Numbered from the stretch's first letter, positions 1 to 8,699 are shown. The stretch is DNA of 64,000 nt from Thiomicrorhabdus sp. (GCF_963662555.1 NZ_OY759719.1:1384985-1448984), one strand, 5' to 3'. A program made the numbers and translations. The notes: generated by a model from the letters alone, not told the origin.

Positions 1-56
1 ACCTTTTGGTTTGAGAAATGATACTTGAACCCCTTTAAATGTTTGAAAAGAGAACT

Positions 57-905
57 ATGCAAGCTAACGAAGCACTATACCCGATTAGAGAAGTCTCCAA
101 TTTAACAGGGGTTAACTCTATTACTTTAAGAGCGTGGGAAAGACGCTACGGTTTAATTGAACCTGTTAGAACAGAAGGTGGGCATAGGCTTTATACGCAA
201 AGTCATATTGACCAAATCAAAGCCGCGGTTGCATTGACTGAGCAAGGCGTTGCCATCAGCCAAGTAAAGGCCTTATTAGATGAGAAGGCCAACGCCACTA
301 AAATTGACTTTAAAATGGGTGAATCTGATTTTCAAAATCGATTATTGGAATACGCCTTTGCTTATGATTGCGAGCATCTAAATCTTGAATTAGATAACCT
401 TTTCAATGATATGTCAGAAATATATTGGTTACCAATATTAAGTTCAGTGACCAAAATGTTAAAAAGAGAGTCACGTTCAGGGTTTACTTTTTGGGAATCT
501 CAGCTTCTACCAAGACTTCATACTAGATTACGCTTTGCTATGCGTTCAAGCCAGTTTAAGAACCGTAATACCTTATGGGTTGAATCTCAACCAGGCACAC
601 CTCAATCTATTTCACTCTTAGCCGCATTAAGTATGGTTAATAAAGGTTTTTATCCTTTTATTAACTTATATACCATTTATGCGGATCAAAACTATAGAGA
701 GTTAGAGACAGCATTGGCAGGCTTAAATTGCGAAGCGGTTGCTTTTGTATGTGATAACACAAATTTTGATGAGCGTTTTTGGAGTATGTGGTCAGAGAAT
801 AATCCTGCGATTGCAATGCACTTCTTTTTAGAAGGTTCTGTGCAAACGACATTAAATTCTAAAACGAATTGCTCAATCTATAACATTCAAAACTACGCTT
901 CATAG
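57..905 (+). CDS. MerR-family regulator, class II LitR-like (LOV-partnered light regulator)
   Basis: DNA-binding regulator of about 282 residues. An N-terminal MerR winged helix (about residues 6-75, including LRAWERRYGLIEP and GGHRLY) is followed by about 190 residues with the layout of LitR/CarH proteins. I see no DxHxxG-type cobalamin motif in that C-terminal part, so direct B12 photosensing is unlikely. In Pseudomonas putida, B12-less LitR proteins work with a neighbouring short LOV protein, and such a gene lies next door here on the opposite strand. The ATG at 57 is chosen because AGAG precedes it; an in-frame ATG at 39 has no clear ribosome site. Likely role: dark repressor of the photoprotection genes at 1-9 kb (inference). 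Confidence 0.8.
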   Translation: MQANEALYPIREVSNLTGVNSITLRAWERRYGLIEPVRTEGGHRLYTQSHIDQIKAAVALTEQGVAISQVKALLDEKANATKIDFKMGESDFQNRLLEYAFAYDCEHLNLELDNLFNDMSEIYWLPILSSVTKMLKRESRSGFTFWESQLLPRLHTRLRFAMRSSQFKNRNTLWVESQPGTPQSISLLAALSMVNKGFYPFINLYTIYADQNYRELETALAGLNCEAVAFVCDNTNFDERFWSMWSENNPAIAMHFFLEGSVQTTLNSKTNCSIYNIQNYAS

Positions 906-1009
906 CGAGGCAAGAGTGTTTAAACTCTTAAAGAAAATACATTGAGATTTAGAAGTTACCAGGCCTGTATATTTATTAATAGTAGTGAGCAAGACCTTAC
1001 TAGATGGCA

Positions 1010-1468
1010 TTATTTTTTAAGAGATTGAATCTCAGATTCTAAACGTGCGATTTTTTGATTTGCTTCATCTAAAGCTTCTTGTAAAGTCACTTCTTCAGTT
1101 ACATCTTTTTGAATACCAATGAAATAAGTAAGCTGATCTACTTCATCAAAGTAAGGTGTTACGCTTAATTCGTTCCAAAAAATAGAACCGTCTTTGCGAT
1201 AGTTTTTTAAGATTGTTCTTACCGGAGCTGAATCATCAATTGCATTACGAATTACTTTAATCGCTTGTTGTTCCGTATCATCACCTTGTAGAAATCGGCA
1301 GTCTTGATACAAAATTTCTTCTGAAGGGTATCCTGTTAAACGCTCAAATGCAGGGTTTACATAAATAAGTATCGTATCGTGGCCTTCTTTTTCAGCAACC
1401 ACAATACCTTCTTGTGCATTTTCAACTAGTTGAAGTAGTAGACTTGTTCTAAGTTTAGGATCTTTCAT
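1010..1468 (-). CDS. short LOV blue-light photoreceptor (PpSB1-LOV type)
   Basis: A 152-aa flavin-binding LOV/PAS domain with short N- and C-terminal caps and no effector domain. The photoactive cysteine is C57 in DCRFLQG. FMN-contact residues are visible: N89 and N99 (NYRKDGSIFWNEL) and Q120 (IGIQKDVTEE). The C-terminal helix is heptad-like and may dimerise the protein. From memory, the stretch EILYQDCRFLQGDD matches the Pseudomonas short-LOV proteins PpSB1/PpSB2 rather than the usual GxNCRFLQ form. These slow-cycling photoreceptors act through an adjacent B12-less LitR regulator, which is the converging gene here. Only 104 bp separate the two stop codons. Confidence 0.92.
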   Translation of the reverse strand: MKDPKLRTSLLLQLVENAQEGIVVAEKEGHDTILIYVNPAFERLTGYPSEEILYQDCRFLQGDDTEQQAIKVIRNAIDDSAPVRTILKNYRKDGSIFWNELSVTPYFDEVDQLTYFIGIQKDVTEEVTLQEALDEANQKIARLESEIQSLKK

Positions 1469-1592
1469 AAGCTCGATTTTATTAATGCATTTTCAGTGAA
1501 TACTTATTATGCCTTACTCATATTAAGGGTCAAGCAATGTTTATTAATAGCTTGATTTAACCCAGCTTGAAACACTCTAAACGCAGTTAAAT

Positions 1593-2567
1593 TTACCTAA
1601 AAGCCGTTACTTTTGATCTTAACGCTAGGTCAGCAGGATAAGGATTAAAGAAGATTTGCGACTGCAAATAGTCTGAACCGTAATGACTTAAAAACTGTTC
1701 TAAAACTTTTATAACCGCAATTAACGGCACAATATCTTGCATAAACTCTTCAACGGCTTGATGAAAATGCAACTTTTCAGCTTCAGTAATCTGTTTTTTA
1801 AAGTAGCCATAGATGTGTTCTAAAACATTTTTTACAGCACCTTTTTTTGAACGGTAAGCAAGTAGTTCAAACAACTTACGTTCATAACCTTTCATACTCT
1901 GTTCTAAATTAAATTTACGTGTAGTGGCTACCAGTGCACCCATTTCACGATATATTTCTTCGTTTTTAGACAAAAACAGATATTTATGATCTCGATGAAA
2001 CGATTGAAACTTAGCTAAGGTAGGGTCAGATTCTAAAAACTCTCTCCAGCGAGCAGAAGTAAAAGCATGGACCATAAAGTTTTCTCTTAACCAAGCATCA
2101 GATAACCTGCCTTCTTCTTCAATAGCCAAATAAGGCATGGCTTGGCGTAAATCTTTAGTAAATAACCCGGCTTGCATAGGATCTTTTGAGCCATGCCATT
2201 CGCCAGTTGGTTGATAAACCTTAATACGTTCAAGCCCGCAGCTTGGAGAGCGTGATTTCACTACCGCACCATCTATTTTCTTATGAGTCAGTTTGGGAAC
2301 GATTTTATCGTTATAGGCCTGCAGTCCGTCAGTATAATCCGTGTTAGATTTGGGGCCAATAACTCTTACTTCGGTACCAATGCCCACAAGACGAATCGTT
2401 TCACGAGGTGTACCTAAAACCGCCGCTTCTGGACAAAAAGGGTAAAAATCAGCGTATTTAGCTAAGTGGTGATTAACAAAATCATCTTGTGCATGACCGC
2501 CGTTATAGCGGCATTCAGTTCCTCTTAAACAGTCAGATACAGCGATTCTAATTCTTGGAAATTCCAT
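1593..2567 (-). CDS. DUF523 + DUF1722 (YbgA-like) protein
   Basis: A 324-aa two-domain protein: DUF523 at the N-terminus (about residues 5-150, with SDCLRGTECRYNGGH and SRSPSCGLE cysteine motifs) and DUF1722/YbgA at the C-terminus (about 190-310). Its biochemical function is unknown. This fusion recurs beside photolyase and LitR genes in many bacteria, including Pseudomonas, so it belongs to the light-response gene set by context. The start is the ATG at 2567, preceded by AGGAGGTCGC; a longer reading to 2630 would run into the promoter repeats. The LOV gene follows 124 bp downstream on the same strand and may be cotranscribed. Confidence 0.85.
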   Translation of the reverse strand: MEFPRIRIAVSDCLRGTECRYNGGHAQDDFVNHHLAKYADFYPFCPEAAVLGTPRETIRLVGIGTEVRVIGPKSNTDYTDGLQAYNDKIVPKLTHKKIDGAVVKSRSPSCGLERIKVYQPTGEWHGSKDPMQAGLFTKDLRQAMPYLAIEEEGRLSDAWLRENFMVHAFTSARWREFLESDPTLAKFQSFHRDHKYLFLSKNEEIYREMGALVATTRKFNLEQSMKGYERKLFELLAYRSKKGAVKNVLEHIYGYFKKQITEAEKLHFHQAVEEFMQDIVPLIAVIKVLEQFLSHYGSDYLQSQIFFNPYPADLALRSKVTAFR

Positions 2568-2622
2568 GCGACCTCCTTGAAACAGTATTAAATGTGAACA
2601 GAATATTAATCTTTTATATATA

Positions 2623-2641
2623 TTGTACAATAGTTATACAA
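2623..2641. promoter_or_regulatory. candidate light-regulator operator (TTGTACAA/TTATACAA)
   Basis: TTGTACAA and TTATACAA are direct repeats exactly 11 bp apart, between the divergent DUF523 and peroxiredoxin genes. CarH-type MerR regulators bind 11-bp direct repeats, and TGTACA/TATACA half-sites are typical of LitR-regulated promoters. AT-rich promoter-like sequence flanks the site. Its assignment to the MerR regulator at 57-905 is inference. Confidence 0.5.
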
Positions 2642-2723
2642 TTAGGGTTCATTTGATTGCATGATGAATTAGAATGTAAATAGAAATTGTTTTCTATGAC
2701 AATAATCCATAGGATATAGCACT

Positions 2724-3260
2724 ATGAAAAAAATATTAATTACAATCTGTTTTAGTTTAACTTCTCTTTTGATATTAAGCCCGCAGGTCAAAGCCAATGA
2801 GTTAAAAATTGGTGATACGGCTCCTGACTTTCAATTACTTAATCAGCATGGTGAAAAAATATCACTTAGCAGCCAACGAGGCCATTGGGTGGTGCTGTAC
2901 TTTTACCCAAAAGACGATACTCCTGGTTGTACCACAGAAGCATGTAGTTTTAGAGATAACATTAATAAGTTGATTGCTCAAAAGGCGGTAATTTTAGGTG
3001 TTTCTGTTGATGATACTGCAAGCCATAAAGCATTTGCGGAAAAACATGATTTACCCTTCTCACTGTTAGCCGATGTGAATGGTGACGTAGCTAGAAAGTA
3101 TGATGCCATTTTAGATTTAAAAGTCATAAAGTTTGCTAAACGAAATAGCTTTATTATTGATAAAGAGGGCAGAATTGCCAAAATTTACCGTGATGTTAAT
3201 CCACGCGAACATGTGCGAATTGTTATGGCTGATTTAAAGAAATTACAGTCGGTTGAATAG
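2724..3260 (+). CDS. exported PrxQ/BCP-type peroxiredoxin
   Basis: Thiol peroxidase of 178 aa that should detoxify peroxides outside the cytoplasmic membrane. Residues 1-24 form a signal peptide (basic start, hydrophobic core, cleavage near VKA-NE). The AhpC/TSA fold follows, with the peroxidatic motif TPGCTTEACSF: C69 is peroxidatic, and C74, five residues later, is the resolving position of PrxQ/BCP enzymes. A periplasmic location is less usual than the cytosolic BCP. The divergent gene is DUF523/DUF1722 and they share the candidate light operator, so induction under photo-oxidative stress is plausible. Confidence 0.88.
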   Translation: MKKILITICFSLTSLLILSPQVKANELKIGDTAPDFQLLNQHGEKISLSSQRGHWVVLYFYPKDDTPGCTTEACSFRDNINKLIAQKAVILGVSVDDTASHKAFAEKHDLPFSLLADVNGDVARKYDAILDLKVIKFAKRNSFIIDKEGRIAKIYRDVNPREHVRIVMADLKKLQSVE

Positions 3261-3373
3261 CCCAACTGAGATTTATAAATTAAATTGCTCGGGCTGGTTT
3301 TAACAAACCACTAACAGTAAAAAATCAAAACAATAAATTCAAAACGAAAAATAAAATAGAAACGGAATCCAAT

Positions 3374-4474
3374 ATGCATTACAAGTCTTATAGCCAATAT
3401 CAACATGGTGACGCCTCAAAAATTGGTGTGTTAGTGACCAACTTAGGTACGCCTGATGCACCAACTAAACAAGCATTGAGACCGTATCTTAAAGAGTTTT
3501 TGTCTGATCCACGTGTGGTTGAGCCACCGCCATCACGTTGGTTATGGAAGTTAATTCTAAATGGCATTATCTTAAATACCAGGCCTGCTAAATCTGCCGA
3601 AGCTTATAAAACTGTGTGGGATTCTGAAGGTCCAGGTGCACCATTACTTAATATTTCTCAAAGACAGCTTGATGCCATTGCAAAGTATGTAAAACCAAAA
3701 CTGAATACGGAAGTCGAGTTTGAATTAGGTATGCGTTACGGTAACCCATCAATAGCTTCTGCCTTGCAAAATTTACAGGCAAAAGGCTGTCAAAAAATAT
3801 TGGTGTTACCGCTTTATCCACAATATGCAGGGGCAACTACGGCTTCTACATTTGATGCAGTAAACGAAGAGCTTAAAGATTGGCGTTGGGTGCCAGATAT
3901 TCGCACCATTAGCCAATACTATCGTCATCCAGGGTATATTGAAGCATTAGCTAACTCAATTACTGAGTACCAAGCGGCTCATGGCAAACCAGAACTGTTG
4001 GTTATGTCTTACCACGGTATTCCGCAACGCTATTGGGATAATGGCGATTCTTATCCTTGCCAGTGTCATTTAACTTCACGTTTGGTAGCAGAAAAACTTG
4101 GCTTAACTAAAGATCAGTATATGGTAACGTTTCAATCACGTTTTGGTAAAGAGCCTTGGGTACAGCCTTATACCGATGAAACCATGATGAGTTTACCGAA
4201 AAAGGGTATCAAAAACATTCAGGTAATGTGTCCAGGTTTTTCAGCCGACTGTTTAGAAACTATTGAAGAGATTGGCGAAGAGAACCGGGAATATTTTGAA
4301 GAAGCTGGTGGCGAAAAGTTTGGTTATATAAAGTGTTTAAATGACCGAGACGACCATGCTCAAGCTCTAGCGGATCTAGTTCTGCAAAACCTTCAGGGTT
4401 GGGATATTACCGTGGATGAAGCGGACCTTGCCAAAGTAAAAGAAAATGCGAAAAAACTTGGTGCAAAGAATTAA
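3374..4474 (+). CDS. hemH: ferrochelatase
   Basis: Inserts ferrous iron into protoporphyrin IX, the last step of haem b synthesis. At 366 aa it is full length for a proteobacterial enzyme. Hallmarks include VLVTNLGTPDAP at the start, the metal-binding histidine in SYHGIPQRY, the conserved FQSRFGKEPWVQPYT, and CPGFSADCLETIEEI. The gene lies inside the light-response block, 113 bp after the peroxiredoxin. Because protoporphyrin is a photosensitiser, extra ferrochelatase would reduce singlet-oxygen formation; this role is inference. Whether the genome has a second hemH cannot be seen here. Confidence 0.95.
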   Translation: MHYKSYSQYQHGDASKIGVLVTNLGTPDAPTKQALRPYLKEFLSDPRVVEPPPSRWLWKLILNGIILNTRPAKSAEAYKTVWDSEGPGAPLLNISQRQLDAIAKYVKPKLNTEVEFELGMRYGNPSIASALQNLQAKGCQKILVLPLYPQYAGATTASTFDAVNEELKDWRWVPDIRTISQYYRHPGYIEALANSITEYQAAHGKPELLVMSYHGIPQRYWDNGDSYPCQCHLTSRLVAEKLGLTKDQYMVTFQSRFGKEPWVQPYTDETMMSLPKKGIKNIQVMCPGFSADCLETIEEIGEENREYFEEAGGEKFGYIKCLNDRDDHAQALADLVLQNLQGWDITVDEADLAKVKENAKKLGAKN

Positions 4475-4800
4475 AGTGTAAACCTAACAATTTACTTTCA
4501 AAGCGTATTTTTAAACGTTTTACCAGGCCTGCTAATTTATTTTTGATTGCTAAGCATCTCAAAAATAGCTAGCGGGTTTTTTATTGCCTGGATTTTATCT
4601 CCAAACCTCGGTTAAAAATTCTAATAAAAGCTCTCAAAACTTTCCAAAAAATATCCAAAAACCACTCTTAAAACCTCATTAAGAACTCACAACACACTTT
4701 AATAAAGTGAGCTTGTGATAATTCTCTGTATAAAAATTATGCATTAATATGTATTTATGTATAATTAATGTATAAGTTTAATTTTACCAGAGGTCTTTTT
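4475..4800. promoter_or_regulatory. intergenic promoter region with repeated TGTATA half-sites
   Basis: No gene is evident in this 326-bp gap. TGTATA occurs at 4727, 4758 and 4769, and TGTATT at 4750. The last two TGTATA copies are 11 bp apart, the same spacing as the repeats at 2623-2641. TATAAT at 4760-4765 lies within them, so a bound protein would cover the promoter, which fits repression. A palindrome copy (ACCAGGCCTG) is at 4522. Confidence 0.5.
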
Positions 4801-5655
4801 ATGAAAGTGTTGATTTTAGGCGGTACAGGTTTTGTGGGAACGCACCTTAAAACCCACTTATCCCAAAAAGGCCATCACGTTACGGCTTTAGGTAGAAAGG
4901 CTTTTGAAACAGGCTTTGATTTAACGAATAAGGTAAATGGCCAAGATGTTGTGATTATGTTGGCGGGTGAAAATATTGGCAAACGCTGGTCAGAGTCATA
5001 CAAAAAAGTTTTGTTAGACAGTCGCATAGTCACCAGTCAAAAGTTGAAATTGGCCATTGAACAGAGCGAACACAAGCCGAAACGTATTCTTGCGGCGTCA
5101 GCCATTGGTATTTATCCAGAAAATGATTGCCAACATTTAATCGATGAAAATACCAATATCTACGGTGATAATTTTTTGGCAGAACTGGGTAAAGCATGGG
5201 AAGAACAAAATAACCAACTGAACCCTAAACCGGTGACTATGCGTTTTGGTGTGGTATTGGGCAAAGAGGGTGGTGCTTTAGCCAAGATGTTATTGCCGTT
5301 TAAGCTTGGTTTAGGCGGTCCAGTAGCAGGAGGAAAACAATGTTTTTCTTGGATTCACCACCAAGATCTAGTAAGAGCCATTGAATATTTAATGCTCAAT
5401 GAAGAGCTAGAAGGGGCATTTAATTTAACCGCTCCAAAACCATTATCAAATTATGATTTTGGACAGGCTCTGGCTACGGTTTTATCAAGACCCTATCTTA
5501 TTCCACTACCACTTTGGCAGCTTAAATTAATGTTTGGAGAGGGGGCTAGGGTGTTAACGCATTCATCGGCCATTATGCCCAAACGGTTAATTGATCAAGG
5601 ATTTGAATTTAAATTTACAGACGCTAAACAAGCATTAACCGATATCTTGAAGTAA
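4801..5655 (+). CDS. TIGR01777-family NAD(P)-dependent epimerase (SDR39U1-like)
   Basis: A 284-aa extended short-chain dehydrogenase-like protein. The N-terminal Rossmann motif is LGGTGFVGTHL. ENIGKRWSESYKKVLLDSRI and AASAIGIYP are typical of the TIGR01777/SDR39U1 family, and FSWIHHQDLV plus the C-terminal DUF1731 segment (MPKRLIDQGFEFKF) complete it. The substrate is unknown for the family. Homologues lie in light-induced operons of Pseudomonas, which fits this neighbourhood. The ATG at 4801 follows AGAGG; the upstream in-frame ATG at 4768 lies in the promoter repeats. It leads a likely operon with the photolyase genes. Confidence 0.88.
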   Translation: MKVLILGGTGFVGTHLKTHLSQKGHHVTALGRKAFETGFDLTNKVNGQDVVIMLAGENIGKRWSESYKKVLLDSRIVTSQKLKLAIEQSEHKPKRILAASAIGIYPENDCQHLIDENTNIYGDNFLAELGKAWEEQNNQLNPKPVTMRFGVVLGKEGGALAKMLLPFKLGLGGPVAGGKQCFSWIHHQDLVRAIEYLMLNEELEGAFNLTAPKPLSNYDFGQALATVLSRPYLIPLPLWQLKLMFGEGARVLTHSSAIMPKRLIDQGFEFKFTDAKQALTDILK

Positions 5656-5739
5656 GTCTATTAATGGCTATTTTAATAGTTAATTTTATAGTTAATTTAA
5701 CGGTAAGTAATTAACTTAAAGAGTTAGGGAGAAGGTGTT

Positions 5740-6549
5740 ATGAAGTTTTATGAACAATCATTAACTGGGCAGTTTCATCCTGTACAGCTTTTAGGAAAAA
5801 CAGCCTACAGACGTTTTCAGGATTGGATTTTAGAAGAACAAGATTTTGCTCCATCCCCCATAGAAGGTGGAGTGACTCAAGCAAAAGAAAAACTGAAAAA
5901 CTTAGATGTTAATAATTATTCTAAAACGCGTAATTATCTAGATGGTTCAATCACCATGCTTTCCGCTTACATTGAGCATGGTTTGATAGATCCTTCTGAG
6001 ATTTTGAAATACATCGACTCACAACGAGGGCGTATGCAAGCTTATGATTTTTTACAACAGTTGAGTTGGCGTGATTTTTATCAAAAAAAGTATTTTGAAA
6101 ACCCCGAAGCGATTTGGGAAAACCTAGAAGATTATAAAACGGGTTTTAAACATGATGATTACGGTGATTTTTTGCCGAGTGATGTATTAAGTGCCACTAC
6201 CAATGTGGCAGTGATTAACGAGTTTATTAGAGAGTTACGAGAAAACGGTTATTTGCACAATCATGCACGCTTATTTTTAGCCTCTTATATTGTGCATTGG
6301 CGTAAAGTTAAATGGCAGGTTGGAGCTCGTTGGATGCTAAGCCACCTAATAGATGGCAACTTGGCTTCTAACAACTTTTCATGGCAGTGGGTAGCCAGTA
6401 CAGGCAGTAAAAAAGCCTATATTTTTAACTTAGAAACCGTCAGAAAATATGCCAAAGAAGGTATGAATCTATCAGTTGAACATAATTTTGCTATATACGG
6501 TTCTTATGAAGTGTTAACCCAAAGGTTGTTTCCTAAAAAAGCCGCATAG
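5740..6549 (+). CDS. photolyase/cryptochrome FAD-binding domain protein (C-terminal half as its own gene)
   Basis: This 269-aa protein is only the helical FAD-binding module of the photolyase/cryptochrome family. Recognisable blocks are the Y-L-D-G/L-S-A-Y-I region (residues about 66-80), LQQLSWRDFYQKKYF, HNHARLFLASYIVHWRKV, and DGNLASNNFSWQWVASTG, which holds the flavin-contact asparagine and the electron-transfer tryptophans. The usual N-terminal alpha/beta antenna domain (about 130 residues) is missing, but a matching module is encoded 36 bp downstream. AGGGAGAAGG precedes the start. Likely role: DNA repair or flavin photochemistry using two polypeptides. No frameshift joins the two genes. 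Confidence 0.85.
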   Translation: MKFYEQSLTGQFHPVQLLGKTAYRRFQDWILEEQDFAPSPIEGGVTQAKEKLKNLDVNNYSKTRNYLDGSITMLSAYIEHGLIDPSEILKYIDSQRGRMQAYDFLQQLSWRDFYQKKYFENPEAIWENLEDYKTGFKHDDYGDFLPSDVLSATTNVAVINEFIRELRENGYLHNHARLFLASYIVHWRKVKWQVGARWMLSHLIDGNLASNNFSWQWVASTGSKKAYIFNLETVRKYAKEGMNLSVEHNFAIYGSYEVLTQRLFPKKAA

Positions 6550-6585
6550 AGGATTTAGAGAAACGAAAACAAAGAGAAACTTGCC

Positions 6586-7014
6586 ATGAGTTCTAAATTA
6601 AAAGCTAAAAAATGGATATGGTTGCATTACAACCACCTTAACCCTGAACATAAGATTTTTGAGCATGTGAAAGATTACGATGCCGTGTTATTTATTTGGG
6701 ATGAAGACTACTTTAATAGCCAGTTTTTTTCTAAACAAAGAATGTATTTTATTTGGCAGTGTTTAACTGATTTTAAATCTAAAAATATGACGGTGATAAA
6801 AGGTGAAACGGATGCCGTTTTAAAGCAAATATACCGTGAACAACCTAATACCCAAATATTTACGCCGGAAAATCCAGCATTTAATTACAAACGTTGGAAG
6901 TTTGTCGAGCCGCTAAAACAAAATCAATTTATTGTCTTTGATCAAAATGTGCCATTTGGTTTCTTTAAGTTTTGGAAAGAAGCTAAAAAACAACTTTTTG
7001 GAGACCTAAAGTAA
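6586..7014 (+). CDS. photolyase-like alpha/beta (antenna) domain protein
   Basis: A 142-aa protein resembling the N-terminal Rossmann-like domain of photolyases: KKWIWLHYNHLNP corresponds to the first strand and loop, then AVLFIWDEDYF, SKQRMYFIWQCLTDF and MTVIKGETDAVLKQIY. It ends after WKFVEPL, close to where the FAD domain would normally begin. In canonical photolyases this module comes first in one chain; here it is a separate gene downstream of the FAD module. Together they rebuild a complete fold of about 410 residues. Assignment rests on order and length of motifs, so it is less certain than its partner. Confidence 0.7.
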   Translation: MSSKLKAKKWIWLHYNHLNPEHKIFEHVKDYDAVLFIWDEDYFNSQFFSKQRMYFIWQCLTDFKSKNMTVIKGETDAVLKQIYREQPNTQIFTPENPAFNYKRWKFVEPLKQNQFIVFDQNVPFGFFKFWKEAKKQLFGDLK

Positions 7015-7153
7015 TATCGGTCGCTAGCTTTTTAGATTATGCAGGCTTAATTTAGTGTGTTGGCTTGGCGGTTTTTAACTATTTAGCTTATAGCGAGGTC
7101 AAACCTCTGTTTATGAGTTACAGCTTGTACTTTAAAAACCTTACAGCGCTGGT

Positions 7154-7354
7154 TTGCATGGAAATCTTTCCGTAAAAAATGCTGTAACTGACAATTGGCA
7201 ACGGTTATGTATTCCTCTTGCAGAATTTGAAAGTTACCGTACTTTTTCAAAATTTGACCCTGTTAAAGTCACACGTTTTGCGCTGGTAGTAATTGGGGAT
7301 GCCTTTGAAACCCAAAAATGTGTTGGGCGTTTTGGGGTTTACCGCAATGAATAA
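7154..7354 (+). pseudogene. CIA30-family C-terminal remnant
   Basis: About 66 residues resembling the last third of a CIA30 (complex I intermediate-associated protein 30) domain: DNWQRLCIPLAEFESYRT, then DPVKVTRFALVVIGDAF. Intact bacterial CIA30 proteins are about 160-200 aa; the N-terminal portion is not found in the 139 bp upstream, where stops interrupt all readings. The only possible start is a TTG without a ribosome site. CIA30 genes occur in light-induced clusters elsewhere, so this looks like a decayed member of the island. Confidence 0.55.
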
Positions 7355-7400
7355 TCTATAAAAGACTTCTCTATGCAACTTAAAATGTAAAGGAAAGACT

Positions 7401-7838
7401 ATGGCACTGAATGCAAAGAGTTTTCAGCTTTTAGAGTCAAATTACCCTGCGGCACAGCGTATGCGTTTTATGTTAGCGAGCTTGTACGGTGCTAATGTTG
7501 AAGTTGATATGCGGGCTTTTTTACTTCAAGCCAATGAAGAAGAGATGGCCTGTTGGGTTAATATTCAGAAAGCGTTTTATAGTACTAAGGGTAATAACTT
7601 GCGTTTAAAAAAGTTGGCAGACAAAGCAAGTCTAGAATTTTTTAAAACCAGAGCGTTTGAAGAAGGTCGTAGCTATGCCTATGAGCTACCACCAGAGCAG
7701 GTAAGTGCAGAAGGTATAAAATTACGTGCAACTAAAAACCCTTACCGTGATAATGAAGCTTTTTCTGAAGAGGTGAAAAACGCCTGGTCAGATGGATTTC
7801 AGACTTCATTTGAAGTAATTTCAGGTGAATCTTGGTAA
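7401..7838 (+). CDS. uncharacterised 145-aa protein of the light island
   Basis: I do not recognise this protein. It is a soluble, mostly helical 145-aa sequence without signal peptide or membrane segment. Tyrosine, arginine and aromatic residues are frequent in the first half (RMRFMLASLYGANVEVDMRAF), and an acidic-aromatic segment follows (EEGRSYAYELPPEQ). A good AAAGGAAAG ribosome site precedes the ATG. It lies between the photolyase pair and the ChrR-like cupin, all on one strand, so a light or oxidative-stress role is suggested only by position. Confidence 0.75.
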   Translation: MALNAKSFQLLESNYPAAQRMRFMLASLYGANVEVDMRAFLLQANEEEMACWVNIQKAFYSTKGNNLRLKKLADKASLEFFKTRAFEEGRSYAYELPPEQVSAEGIKLRATKNPYRDNEAFSEEVKNAWSDGFQTSFEVISGESW

Positions 7839-7913
7839 ATTATTCTTTAATACTAAACCCCTAAAGCATTTTACCAGGCCTGGTAAAAATCAAAATAAGT
7901 GGAGTAAAAATCT

Positions 7914-8567
7914 ATGAGTCAGCAAGAGTCGATTGACTTTAACAAGAGCATTGTTATTGAAACCCATAATAAAGAGTGGGTAGGAAGTCCATCTGATGGT
8001 GTTATGCGTAAGCCGCTTGAAAAAGAGTTTGCCGAGAGTGGTCGTACAACTAGTTTAGTGAAGTTTTTACCAGGTGCTTCTTTTGCTCCGCATAGACACC
8101 CAATGGGTGAAGAAATTTTAGTCCTTGAAGGCGTGTTTTCTGATGAAACAGGGGATTATCCTGCTGGCAGTTATATAAGAAACCCACCTGGTTCTATGCA
8201 TAAGCCTTTCTCAAAAGAGGGCTGTGTATTATTTGTTAAGTTAGATTATTTTCAGCCTGGCGATTTAGAAACCGTAAAAATGCAAACCAACTTTGATCCA
8301 CAAATGCCAGGAATCGGCAATTTGAAAGTCATGAGTTTACACACATATGGCACTGAAGGTTCCGCTTTAGTGTATTGGCCAAAGGGAGAGGTTTTTCAGC
8401 CTCATACTCATTTTGGGGGAGAAGAAATATATGTGATTAGCGGTGAGTTTATTGACGAACATGGTCGCTATCCAGCTGGAACTTGGATGCGAACTCCGCA
8501 TATGAGTAAACACTTTCCATATGTTGAAGAAGAGACATTAATTTATGTAAAGACAGGGCATCTTTAA
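7914..8567 (+). CDS. ChrR-like double-cupin protein
   Basis: A 217-aa protein made of two tandem cupin domains of the ChrR C-terminal type. The first has APHRHPMGEEILVLEGVF and PPGSMHKPF (about residues 58-100); the second has QPHTHFGGEEIYVISGEF and TPHMSKHFPY (about 160-205). Both keep the His/Glu metal ligands. ChrR is the anti-sigma factor of the singlet-oxygen response, but its N-terminal sigma-binding zinc domain is absent here. The protein may instead be a metal-dependent sensor or dioxygenase-like enzyme. GTGGAG precedes the start, and a palindrome copy lies in the upstream gap. Confidence 0.82.
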   Translation: MSQQESIDFNKSIVIETHNKEWVGSPSDGVMRKPLEKEFAESGRTTSLVKFLPGASFAPHRHPMGEEILVLEGVFSDETGDYPAGSYIRNPPGSMHKPFSKEGCVLFVKLDYFQPGDLETVKMQTNFDPQMPGIGNLKVMSLHTYGTEGSALVYWPKGEVFQPHTHFGGEEIYVISGEFIDEHGRYPAGTWMRTPHMSKHFPYVEEETLIYVKTGHL

Positions 8568-8699
8568 GAGGTGACTAAGTTAGTATCTTGATAAGCTCGT
8601 TAGAAGCGTGGCTAGTAAACTGTAGTAAGCGTTTCTATCAAGTCTTTTCTAGAGAACAAGGACAATGAAACCGTACCCAACTACCAACCTAAAGGAACT

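Noticed and set aside
57..905. MerR protein as a direct B12 photoreceptor (CarH)
   Set aside because: No DxHxxG-type cobalamin motif is visible in the C-terminal region, and a LOV photoreceptor is adjacent.
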